Assembly (NCBI RefSeq): GCF_011694515.1
Contig: NZ_CP050192.1
Span: forward strand, 3,792,172 to 3,856,171
Source of the DNA: Mycobacterium sp. DL592
Lineage (GTDB): Bacteria > Actinomycetota > Actinomycetes > Mycobacteriales > Mycobacteriaceae
Length of the DNA: 64,000 nt
Direction: 5' to 3'
Part shown: piece after piece, positions 31,297 to 38,428 of the stretch
Layout of the letters: each line of letters starts with the position of its first letter
How positions within the stretch are numbered: position 1 is the first letter of the stretch
Position numbers and translations under genes: made by a program
The notes under the pieces: generated by a model
Databases searched by the model: none
What the model saw: the letters and a program-made list of their open reading frames with translations, nothing else
Told to the model about the DNA's origin: nothing

Positions 31297-32511
31297 CTAC
31301 CCGGCGAGCACCCGGGCCCGCGGTCCCTGGGTGCCGACCAGCCGGTCGTAGAGGCGCACGGTGTCGGCGGCGATGCGGTCCCAGGAGTAGCGGGCGCACG
31401 CGCGATCGCGGCCGGCGAGTCCGAAGCTGCGGCGCAGGAAGCCGTCGCGCAGCACCATCGAGACGGCTTCGGCGAGCTCCCGCGGCCGGCGCGGAGCGAC
31501 AAGTTGGCCCGTCACGTCGTGCACAACGGTGTCGAGCATGCCGCCCACCGCGGAGGCGACGACGGGCACACCGCACGCCATGGCCTCCAATGGCACGATG
31601 CCGGACGGCTCGTAGCACGGTGTGCATGTCAGTACGTCCGCCGAACGCAGCAGGGCAGGCATGCCGGCGTGCGGGACCGCGCCGGTGAACTTCACCCGTT
31701 CGGAGACCCCGACCCGCGCGGCAAGCGCCCGCAGCCGCGACACCTCCGGGTCGGTGTCCAGCCGGTCGGCGGGCGGGCCACCGACGATGAGGTACTCGGT
31801 GTCGGGGATCGACGGCAGCGCGGCGATCATCGTGTCGAATCCCTTGCGTGGCGACGGCCTTCCCACCGCGATGATGCGGCGAACGGAGTCGCGGCTAATG
31901 GCCGGGCCATCGGTGGTGAAGGTGTCGAGGTCAACCCCGCACGGCACCACCGAGATCCGCGTTCGCGAACGGCCAAGGTGGATCAGCTCAAACACCTCGT
32001 CGGTGCATGTCGCCAACACCCACGTGGACTGCTTGGCGACGAGGGGTTCCAGCTTCAGCCGCGCGTCGCAGCCACCTTCACCGGTCGCGTGATGGCGTCG
32101 CTCGACCGCGCCGAGGGTGTGGAACGTCTGCACCGTCGGCACGTCGCGGCTTCGTCCCGCCAGTTGGGCGGCCAGCCCCGACATCCAGAAGTGGGCGTGC
32201 GCGACGTCGGGCTGGTCATCGGCCCAGCTGGCGTCCAGATAGCGGGCGAAGTCACTCATGTACTCGAACGTCGTGTCGCGTCCCATTTTTCTGGGCGGAC
32301 CGGCAGGCACATGCGCGACGGTGAAGCCTTGTGCGGTACGGACCCGGTCAGGCACATCCGGGTCGTCGCGGCGGGTGTAGACGGTGACGTCCTGGCCGCG
32401 CCGGGCCAGCGCCGCCGACAACTCGGCCACGTGAATGTTCTGACCACCGGCATCGAGTCCCCCCGCTGCAGCCAGCGGACTGGCGTGCGCAGAGATCATC
32501 GCGATCTTCAC
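31297..32511 (-). CDS. GT4-family glycosyltransferase (MshA-like fold)
   Basis: A 404-residue GT-B glycosyltransferase. The N-terminal half has SAHASPLAAAGGLDAGGQNI, the glycine-rich donor/acceptor loop seen in MshA-type enzymes. The C-terminal half has VGRPSPRKGFD and the retaining-GT catalytic EPSGIVPLEAMACG (E-x7-E). The product is unknown: it could glycosylate a stress-related small molecule or lipid. A sigma-F-like promoter (GTTT-N15-GGGTA) lies 28 nt upstream of its ATG, placing it in the stress regulon. Confidence 0.88.
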   Translation of the reverse strand: MKIAMISAHASPLAAAGGLDAGGQNIHVAELSAALARRGQDVTVYTRRDDPDVPDRVRTAQGFTVAHVPAGPPRKMGRDTTFEYMSDFARYLDASWADDQPDVAHAHFWMSGLAAQLAGRSRDVPTVQTFHTLGAVERRHHATGEGGCDARLKLEPLVAKQSTWVLATCTDEVFELIHLGRSRTRISVVPCGVDLDTFTTDGPAISRDSVRRIIAVGRPSPRKGFDTMIAALPSIPDTEYLIVGGPPADRLDTDPEVSRLRALAARVGVSERVKFTGAVPHAGMPALLRSADVLTCTPCYEPSGIVPLEAMACGVPVVASAVGGMLDTVVHDVTGQLVAPRRPRELAEAVSMVLRDGFLRRSFGLAGRDRACARYSWDRIAADTVRLYDRLVGTQGPRARVLAG

Positions 32512-32538
32512 CGGGCCGACTCCGCCATGTTGCGGTGG

Positions 32539-32562
32539 TACCCGGGGCAGAAGTGGCTAAAC
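32539..32562 (-). promoter_or_regulatory. Sigma-F-type promoter of the GT4 glycosyltransferase
   Basis: On the minus strand CGTTT and GGGTA are separated by 15 nt. The -10 ends 27 nt before the start codon at 32511. It is one of three matches within 1.6 kb. Confidence 0.65.
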
Positions 32563-32598
32563 GTGTAGTGGGTGGCACCGCAGGTATCTTGGCCAGTG

Positions 32599-32772
32599 AT
32601 GAGTGATTCGATTCCTGACGACGTGCCGGTGGCCGACGCCGTCGAGCAGCAGCTTCCCGTGGTCCCGCAGACGCCGGTCGACGATGCCGAGCGGCCGCTG
32701 GAGAGCAACGAATCAGACTGGCAGGACCAACGCCTGGTCGTCGAGGATCCTGACGAGGACGAACTCCGCTAG
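32599..32772 (+). CDS. Small acidic hypothetical protein
   Basis: A 57-residue, strongly acidic protein (MSDSIPDDVPVADAVEQQLP ... ESDWQDQRLVVEDPDEDELR) with no hydrophobic segment or recognised domain. Similar short acidic proteins occur next to sigF-region genes in mycobacteria (from memory). The ATG at 32599 has weak ribosome-site support (GGCCAG). It may be disordered. Function unknown. Confidence 0.6.
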   Translation: MSDSIPDDVPVADAVEQQLPVVPQTPVDDAERPLESNESDWQDQRLVVEDPDEDELR

Positions 32773-32781
32773 TCAGGTGAT

Positions 32782-32807
32782 GTTTGACCCCTGAACCCCG
32801 GTGGGTA
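32782..32807 (+). promoter_or_regulatory. Sigma-F-type promoter of the Rho-N/CsbD gene pair
   Basis: GTTT (32782-32785) and GGGTA (32803-32807) with a 17-nt spacer, the same spacing as the rsbW promoter. The downstream ATG is 47 nt from the -10. Confidence 0.75.
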
Positions 32808-32854
32808 CAGGCCTTTGCGAGGTAAGTCGCAATCCTCAGCAAAGGGGGTAGGAG

Positions 32855-33040
32855 ATGTCGAACATCGCTATGGCGGACAGGACGGGTGTCGACGACATCC
32901 GCTTCTTTCGCCCCACTCGGTCTTGCGCCTACGAGGGGTGGACCGTCGCCGAGCTCAAAAAGAGGGCGAAGCAACTCGGAATCTCGGGGTATTCCGGGCT
33001 CAGCAAGGAAAAGCTGATCGCATTGATCCGCAGCTACTGA
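32855..33040 (+). CDS. Small Rho-termination-factor N-terminal (Rho-N/SAP-like) domain protein
   Basis: A 61-residue protein. Residues 27-61 (EGWTVAELKKRAKQLGISGY ... SKEKLIALIRSY) form a complete Rho-N fold, a small helical nucleic-acid or protein-binding module. GGGGGTAGGAG lies just before the ATG. It is 14 nt upstream of the CsbD gene and both follow the sigma-F-type promoter at 32782. The role is probably a stress-induced nucleic-acid-associated protein (inference). Confidence 0.8.
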   Translation: MSNIAMADRTGVDDIRFFRPTRSCAYEGWTVAELKKRAKQLGISGYSGLSKEKLIALIRSY

Positions 33041-33054
33041 TCACGAAGGAAGTC

Positions 33055-33297
33055 ATGTCTGACGACAACAACAACAGCGGACCGGCCGAAGCCATCAAGG
33101 GCGTCGTAGAGGACGTCAAGGGCAAGGCCAAGGAGGCCGTCGGCACGGTGACTGGTCGCAACGACCTGGTCAACGAGGGCAAGGCACAGCAGGACAAGGC
33201 CGAAGCCCAGCGTGAAGCCGCGAAGAAAGAGGCCGAGGCCGAGGCCGCACGCGCGGGAGCCAAGGCCGCCGAGGCGCGCCAGAAGGCCAACCAGTAG
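33055..33297 (+). CDS. CsbD-like stress protein (Mbp1 family)
   Basis: An 80-residue hydrophilic protein with the CsbD signature (AEAIKGVVEDVKGKAKEAVG, VTGRNDLVNEGKAQQDKAEA) and a long Ala/Glu/Lys helix at the end. CsbD proteins belong to the sigma-B regulon of Bacillus; here a sigma-F-type promoter upstream supports similar regulation. An AAGGAAG ribosome site precedes the ATG. A strong hairpin terminator lies 13 nt after the stop. Confidence 0.88.
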   Translation: MSDDNNNSGPAEAIKGVVEDVKGKAKEAVGTVTGRNDLVNEGKAQQDKAEAQREAAKKEAEAEAARAGAKAAEARQKANQ

Positions 33298-33310
33298 TAG
33301 TCCACCTGGT

Positions 33311-33340
33311 CCAAAGGCCCGGCTTCGGCCGGGCCTTTGG
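33311..33340. terminator. Bidirectional hairpin terminator with TTCG loop
   Basis: CCAAAGGCCCGGC pairs perfectly with GCCGGGCCTTTGG around a TTCG tetraloop (13-bp stem). It lies between the convergent csbD-like and ArsR genes and lacks a T-tract. Confidence 0.9.
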
Positions 33341-33346
33341 CGTGTG

Positions 33347-33667
33347 TCAGCGCTCGGCGATGCGCTTGATGGCAGCCAGCCTGCGATCCCATACCCGGCC
33401 GAGCCGCTCGAGTTCGACCCCCAGCGCCGACAGCCGCCCGCCCAGCGCCCGGTAACGGATCTCCCGGCCCACCGGCAGGGCCTCCACCAGGCCGTTGTCG
33501 GCCAGGATGGCGAGGTGCTTGGCGATCGCCTGCCGGCTGACCGGCAGCCGGGTGGCCAGCGCGCTGGCCGACAGGTCCGCATTGCCCAGCGCGGTGAGGA
33601 TCTGCCAGCGGGTCTCGTCGGCCAGTACTGCCAGCACAGCCGGGATGTCCTCGAGTTGGCCGCTCAT
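33347..33667 (-). CDS. ArsR-family transcriptional regulator
   Basis: A 106-residue winged-helix regulator (residues ~8-80: IPAVLAVLADETRWQILTAL ... LPVSRQAIAKHLAILADNGL) with no metal-binding cysteine pair, so it is not a classic metal sensor. The ATG overlaps the stop of the SRPBCC gene, a gene pairing often seen in bacteria. It probably autoregulates through the paired palindromes at 34115-34165 upstream of the operon. Confidence 0.88.
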   Translation of the reverse strand: MSGQLEDIPAVLAVLADETRWQILTALGNADLSASALATRLPVSRQAIAKHLAILADNGLVEALPVGREIRYRALGGRLSALGVELERLGRVWDRRLAAIKRIAER

Positions 33668-34089
33668 CGGCGGGTGACGTAGGCGGCCAGGTCGGCGAGT
33701 TCGGCCGTCCAGCCCTCGGAGTTGCCGTCGTGGTGTCCGCGCGGATCGTCGAGTTCCTCGAAGCCGGTTTCGACCAGGGTGAGCCGGGTGCCGGCTGCGG
33801 TCGGGGTGAGGTCGAAGCGAACGAGCGTCGAATTTCCCGGAACCGGGTCGGCGTCGCGATCGCGCGCCCACCGGTAGACCAGGGTCTTGGGTTCCTCGAC
33901 ATGCTCGACGGTCACCCGGAAGCTGCCGTGCCCTTCCCAACCGAACGCTCCCGATGAGCCCTCTTCGGCGACGAATTCGGCTGTGTCACCGAACCATTCG
34001 GCAATGAGTTCCGGTTGCGTCAGCGCCCGCCACACCTTCTCGACGGGGGCGTTGATATCGATGGTGCGGGTGATGTCCAGCGTGGTCAT
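33664..34089 (-). CDS. SRPBCC/AHSA1-domain protein
   Basis: A 141-residue START-like fold protein (TRTIDINAPVEKVWRALTQP ELIAEWF ... GWTAELADLAAYV). Such proteins enclose a hydrophobic ligand in a helix-grip cavity. It is the first gene of an SRPBCC-ArsR operon and may bind the ligand that the regulator senses, or help remove it (inference). It is divergent from the xanthine dehydrogenase operon with a 127-nt region holding two matching palindromes. Confidence 0.87.
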   Translation of the reverse strand: MTTLDITRTIDINAPVEKVWRALTQPELIAEWFGDTAEFVAEEGSSGAFGWEGHGSFRVTVEHVEEPKTLVYRWARDRDADPVPGNSTLVRFDLTPTAAGTRLTLVETGFEELDDPRGHHDGNSEGWTAELADLAAYVTRR

Positions 34090-34114
34090 GAGTTCTCCCG
34101 ATGGTCGCTTCTAT

Positions 34115-34132
34115 TGCAATCCCAGGGTTGCA
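34115..34132. promoter_or_regulatory. Putative ArsR operator, distal copy
   Basis: TGCAATC-N4-GGTTGCA, an imperfect dyad with one mismatch relative to the copy at 34148. Its centre is 33 bp (about three helical turns) from the other copy. Confidence 0.6.
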
Positions 34133-34147
34133 TACCGTCGCCGTTGG

Positions 34148-34165
34148 TGCAACCCAAAGGTTGCA
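34148..34165. promoter_or_regulatory. Putative ArsR operator, proximal copy
   Basis: TGCAACC-N4-GGTTGCA, a perfect 7-bp inverted repeat, 51 nt before the xanthine dehydrogenase FAD-subunit start and 58 nt before the SRPBCC start on the other strand. Either or both directions could be controlled. Confidence 0.65.
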
Positions 34166-34216
34166 TCTTGGCTTTTTGCACATGCGTCCGGCCGCCGGTG
34201 CGTCTACCTTTTTGAG

Positions 34217-35050
34217 GTGGATCTGCCAACGGTCGAGGTCGTCGACACCCCGACGCGCCGCGATGAGGTGTGGCCACTGGGTCCCGGCGACGCGGTGCTG
34301 GCCGGCGGGACCTGGCTGTTCTCCGAACCCCAGCCACACCTGCGCAGGCTGGTCGACATCACCACGCTCGGCTGGGACCCGATCACCCTGAGCGACAACG
34401 GGATCGAGATCGCCGCTACCTGCACCGTCGAGGAACTCGCCGCGCTGTCGGCCCGCCTTCCGGCGCAGCGGCCCCAGTGGCGGGCGGCTCCGCTGTTCCG
34501 CCAATGCGCGGGCGCTTTGAAGGCCTCGTTCAAGATCTGGAAGACCGCGACGGTCGGCGGCAACATCTGCCTGTCATTCCCGGCCGGCTCGATGATCTCG
34601 CTGTGCAGCGCCCTGAACGGCGAGGTGCTGATCTGGCGCCCCGACGGCGCCGAGCATCGAATGGCGTTGACGGACTTCGTCACCGGCGCGGCCACCAACC
34701 GGCTGGCGCCCGGGGAGGTTCTCCGCTCGGTGCACCTTCCCGTGGCAGCACTGCGGGCCCGGACCGCCTACCGCAAGATCGCGCCGTCGACCCTGGGCCG
34801 CTCCGGTGTCGTGGTGATCGGCCGGCGGGACGACGCACGCGACGGTGGGCACGTCGTCGTCTCGATAACCGGCGCGACGGTGCGGCCCTACGTCTTCACC
34901 TTCACCGGCGTGCCCAGCGAGGAGGACCTGCGCACCGCACACGCCGCTGTGCCGGCGGATCACTGGACCGACGACGCGCACGGCGACCCGGACTGGCGGG
35001 CGGCAATGGCCCTGCTGCTGGCCCGCCAGGTCACAGCCGAACTCACATGA
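34217..35050 (+). CDS. Xanthine dehydrogenase family FAD-binding subunit
   Basis: A 277-residue FAD domain protein (molybdopterin dehydrogenase FAD-binding type). It has LAGGTWLFS near residue 31 and TATVGGNICLSFPAGSM near 113, the two FAD-contact loops, plus a C-terminal CO-dehydrogenase-like domain. It passes electrons from the Fe-S clusters to NAD+ or another acceptor. The GTG at 34217 is the best start though no ribosome site is obvious. It is coupled by ATGA to the fused Fe-S/molybdenum subunit. Confidence 0.88.
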   Translation: MDLPTVEVVDTPTRRDEVWPLGPGDAVLAGGTWLFSEPQPHLRRLVDITTLGWDPITLSDNGIEIAATCTVEELAALSARLPAQRPQWRAAPLFRQCAGALKASFKIWKTATVGGNICLSFPAGSMISLCSALNGEVLIWRPDGAEHRMALTDFVTGAATNRLAPGEVLRSVHLPVAALRARTAYRKIAPSTLGRSGVVVIGRRDDARDGGHVVVSITGATVRPYVFTFTGVPSEEDLRTAHAAVPADHWTDDAHGDPDWRAAMALLLARQVTAELT

Positions 35051-37797
35051 TCAGCATCAACGGCGTCGAGCAACCCGACGCACCCCGGCCCGGGCAGTGC
35101 CTGCGCACCTACCTGCGCGAACACGGCCACTTCGAGGTCAAGAAGGGCTGCGACGCCGGCGACTGCGGGGCCTGCTCGGTGCTGATCGACGGCCAACCCA
35201 CCCACTCGTGCATCTTCCCCGCATTCCGCGCCCGCGGCCGCGAAGTGACCACCGTCGCCGGGTTGGGCACTCGGGAGGACCTGCACCCGCTGCAGCGCCG
35301 CTTCGTCGAAGCCGGTGGATTCCAGTGCGGCTTCTGCACCGCGGGGATGATCGTGACCGCTTCGACGCTGGCCGACGACGAGGACCTCGCCGAGCAGCTG
35401 AAGGGAAACCTGTGCCGCTGTACGGGTTACCGCTCCATCACCGATGCACTGGCCGGTAAGACCAACACCGAAAAGCCCGCTCAGTCCGCCGATGTTGGAC
35501 GCTCCGTCAGCCCACCCGCCGCGGTACGGGTGGTCACCGGGACCGAGCATTACACCATGGATTTCGAACCCGACGAGCCGCTGCTGCACCTCGCCGTGCT
35601 GGGCAGTCCGCTGCCACACGCCCGCATCGTCTCGATCGATACCGCTGCGGCACAAGCGATCCCGGGTGTGCGACTGGTGCTCACCCACCACGACAGTCCG
35701 CCGGCGGCCTTCTCCACCGCCCGCCACGAACTGCGCGAGGACGATCCCGACGACACCCGCATCCTCGACGACACGGTGCGATTCGTCGGCCAGCGGGTGG
35801 CCGCCGTCGTCGCCGACACGGTGGCGATCGCCGAGAGTGCCTGCCGGGCAATCGTCGTCGACTACGAACCGCTGCCCGCAGTGTTCGATCCGGATCAGGC
35901 CCGCAGGCCGGGGGCTCCCCTGCTGCACGGCGACAAAGGGCCGCAGGCGCGGATCGCTGACCGCGGCCGCGGCCGCAACATCGTCGCCGACCTGCACGGC
36001 GAGGTCGGCGACGTAGAGACCGCCGTCGCCGCCACCCGCGCCGCCGGCGGTGCGGTCAGCACCGGCCGCTACACCACCGCCCGTGTGCAGCACACCCACC
36101 TGGAGACGCACGGCTGCACGGGATGGCGAGATGATCAGGGCCGCTTGGTGATTCGTAGCAGTACCCAGGTGCCGTTCCTGGTCCGCGACGAGCTCTGCCA
36201 CCTCTTCGGGCTATCGCGCGACGACGTTGCGGTGTTCGCCGCCCGCGTGGGCGGCGGGTTCGGCGCCAAGCAGGAGATGCTGACCGAGGACATCGTCGCA
36301 CTGGCCGTGCTTCGCCTGGGCAGGCCCGTGCGCTACGAGTTCACCCGCAGCGACCAGTTCACCATCGCGCCGTGCCGGCACCCCTACCGGGTCGACGTCA
36401 CCGCGGCGGCGGGTCCCGACGGTGTGCTGACCGCACTGGCGGTCGACGTTCTCTCCGACGCGGGCGCTTACGGAAACCACAGCGTGGGTGTGCTGTTCCA
36501 CAGCTGTAGCGAGTCACTGTCGGTCTACCGCTGTCCGAACAAACGTGTCGACGCACAGGCGGTCTACACCAATCATCTGCCCTCGGGGGCATTCCGCGGC
36601 TACGGGCTCGGGCAGGTGATCTTCGCCGTCGAGTGCGCGCTCGACGAGCTGGCCGCCGGACTGGGCATGGATCCCTTCGAGCTTCGCCGCCGAAACGTCG
36701 TCGTCCCCGGCGACGACTTCGTCGACTGGCACGTGGTCTCCGACGATCTGACGTTCGGCAGCTACGGGCTGGATCAGTGCCTGGACCTGGCGCAGTCCGC
36801 GCTGCGCCGCGGCAACGGCATCGAGCCGCCACCCGGTGAGCAGTGGCGGGTCGGTGAGGGCATGGCCGTAGCGATGATCGCAACCATCCCGCCCCGGGGT
36901 CACCGGGCCGAAGCCACGGTCGAGCTCAATCCCGAAGGCCGCTATACGGTTTCGATCGGAACGGCCGAGTTCGGCAATGGCACCTCGACCGTGCACACCC
37001 AGCTTGCCGCGACCGCACTGGCCACCACTTCCGACCGCATCGAACTGCGGCAGTCCAACACCGACGCCACCGGTTACGACACCGGGGCGTTCGGGTCGGC
37101 GGGCACCGTGGTGGCGGGCACTGCCCTGCTTCGGGCCTGTGGCCAGCTGAGCCACATGATCGTCGCGGCCGCCGCCGACATCAGCGGGGTACCGGTCGAG
37201 GACTGTGCTTTGGGTCCCAACGGTGTTCAGTGCGGGCAGCGGTTCGTCGACTTCGCCGACCTGCTCTCGGGCCCACTGCGCGCCACCGGATATCACGACG
37301 GCTCACCGCGTTCGGTGGCGTTCAACGTGCACGCTTTCCGGGTCGCGGTGAACGTCGACACCGGACAGGTGCGGATCCTGCAGTCCGTCCAGACCGCCGA
37401 CGCCGGTGTGGTGATCAACCCCGAGCAGTGCCGCGGGCAGGTGGAAGGCGGGGCGGCCCAAGCCATCGGCTCGGCCCTGTTCGAGGAGATGCGCATCGGC
37501 CCGGACGGCGCGGTCACCACAGACGCGTTGCGTAACTACCACATTCCGCAACTGGCCGACCTGCCGGTGACCGAGGTGTACTTCGCCGACACCGTCGACG
37601 AACTCGGCCCGCTGGGCGCGAAATCGATGAGCGAGTCGCCCTACAACCCGGTGGCCCCGGCGTTGGCCAATGCCATCGCTGACGCGTGCGGGGCACGTAT
37701 GCGCAGCCTGCCGATGACACCGGCCCGGATCTGGCGGGCGCTCAACGCCCCGACAACTCCCACACCGTCGCCGACATCCGGTCGGTCATCCTGGTGA
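35047..37797 (+). CDS. Fused xanthine dehydrogenase: [2Fe-2S] domain plus molybdopterin-binding domain
   Basis: A 916-residue fusion. Residues ~1-140 hold both 2Fe-2S clusters (C35, C40, C43, C55; and C94, C97, C123, C125). Residues ~155-900 are the Mo-cofactor subunit, with GGGFGAKQE near 395, AFRGYGLGQ near 518 and the C-terminal SESPYNPVAPALANAIADA containing the likely active-site Glu. The order Fe-S then Mo without the FAD domain differs from eukaryotic XDH; the FAD subunit is separate and upstream. It probably oxidises hypoxanthine/xanthine to urate for HpxO. The last 56 nt overlap the lipoprotein gene. Confidence 0.85.
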   Translation: MISINGVEQPDAPRPGQCLRTYLREHGHFEVKKGCDAGDCGACSVLIDGQPTHSCIFPAFRARGREVTTVAGLGTREDLHPLQRRFVEAGGFQCGFCTAGMIVTASTLADDEDLAEQLKGNLCRCTGYRSITDALAGKTNTEKPAQSADVGRSVSPPAAVRVVTGTEHYTMDFEPDEPLLHLAVLGSPLPHARIVSIDTAAAQAIPGVRLVLTHHDSPPAAFSTARHELREDDPDDTRILDDTVRFVGQRVAAVVADTVAIAESACRAIVVDYEPLPAVFDPDQARRPGAPLLHGDKGPQARIADRGRGRNIVADLHGEVGDVETAVAATRAAGGAVSTGRYTTARVQHTHLETHGCTGWRDDQGRLVIRSSTQVPFLVRDELCHLFGLSRDDVAVFAARVGGGFGAKQEMLTEDIVALAVLRLGRPVRYEFTRSDQFTIAPCRHPYRVDVTAAAGPDGVLTALAVDVLSDAGAYGNHSVGVLFHSCSESLSVYRCPNKRVDAQAVYTNHLPSGAFRGYGLGQVIFAVECALDELAAGLGMDPFELRRRNVVVPGDDFVDWHVVSDDLTFGSYGLDQCLDLAQSALRRGNGIEPPPGEQWRVGEGMAVAMIATIPPRGHRAEATVELNPEGRYTVSIGTAEFGNGTSTVHTQLAATALATTSDRIELRQSNTDATGYDTGAFGSAGTVVAGTALLRACGQLSHMIVAAAADISGVPVEDCALGPNGVQCGQRFVDFADLLSGPLRATGYHDGSPRSVAFNVHAFRVAVNVDTGQVRILQSVQTADAGVVINPEQCRGQVEGGAAQAIGSALFEEMRIGPDGAVTTDALRNYHIPQLADLPVTEVYFADTVDELGPLGAKSMSESPYNPVAPALANAIADACGARMRSLPMTPARIWRALNAPTTPTPSPTSGRSSW

Positions 37798-38419
37798 CCG
37801 TCGTCTGCCCGGCGTCGTCGCCCTGGCACACCATCGCCTGCACGATGGCGTTGTTGCGCAGGCGGGCTTCGCCGTAGCAGGTCCAGTCGAACGGGATCGC
37901 CAGCTGCGACTTGCTCCAGCGCACCGTGTCGGAGTTGATCTCGGGAACGCTGAACTTCCAGGCCGCATCACCACCGACGCTCATCGCCCGCTGGCCGTCG
38001 CAGGCTTTCGCGCTCTTGGTCCCTGCGGTGAATTGCGTTGCGGCTGAGCCTGCGTCGGGATAGACAGCCACCGCCTCGGCCACCACGTGGTCGTGTTTGT
38101 CACCGTCGGTGAACAGCATGACGTGAAACCCCGACCACTTGTCGCCGAGGAAGGCGGCCATGCCCGCGGCGTCCAGTGCCGAGCAGGCCGGCACGGCCGA
38201 GGACCCGGGGATCGGCCTGGCCTGGTCGGCGTCGGTCTGCAGTTTGACCCCGACCATGTCACGCAGCTGGGCCGGACTGATCATCACCTGGTCGGTGTCG
38301 TCGGCGCGCAGCGGCTGGATAGCCTGGGCAGGGTTGGACACGGCGCTGCCTGCGACGGTATGCGCACACCCGGCAAGCACCACCGCCGAGAACCCGATAC
38401 ACGCCACCGGCAGCCGCAT
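37742..38419 (-). CDS. Lipoprotein with PknH-like sensor domain (LppH-like)
   Basis: A 225-residue secreted lipoprotein. The signal peptide MRLPVACIGFSAVVLAGC has a lipobox with lipidated C18. The mature part (SALDAAGMAAFLGDKWSGFH ... VAEAVAVYPDAGSA ... WTCYGEARLRNNAIV) matches the extracellular sensor fold found at the C-terminus of mycobacterial PknH and in LppH. Two or more conserved cysteines probably form disulfides. The ligand is unknown. It is convergent with, and overlaps, the xanthine dehydrogenase gene. Confidence 0.8.
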   Translation of the reverse strand: MRLPVACIGFSAVVLAGCAHTVAGSAVSNPAQAIQPLRADDTDQVMISPAQLRDMVGVKLQTDADQARPIPGSSAVPACSALDAAGMAAFLGDKWSGFHVMLFTDGDKHDHVVAEAVAVYPDAGSAATQFTAGTKSAKACDGQRAMSVGGDAAWKFSVPEINSDTVRWSKSQLAIPFDWTCYGEARLRNNAIVQAMVCQGDDAGQTTVTRMTDRMSATVWELSGR

Positions 38420-38428
38420 ACCCGAATG

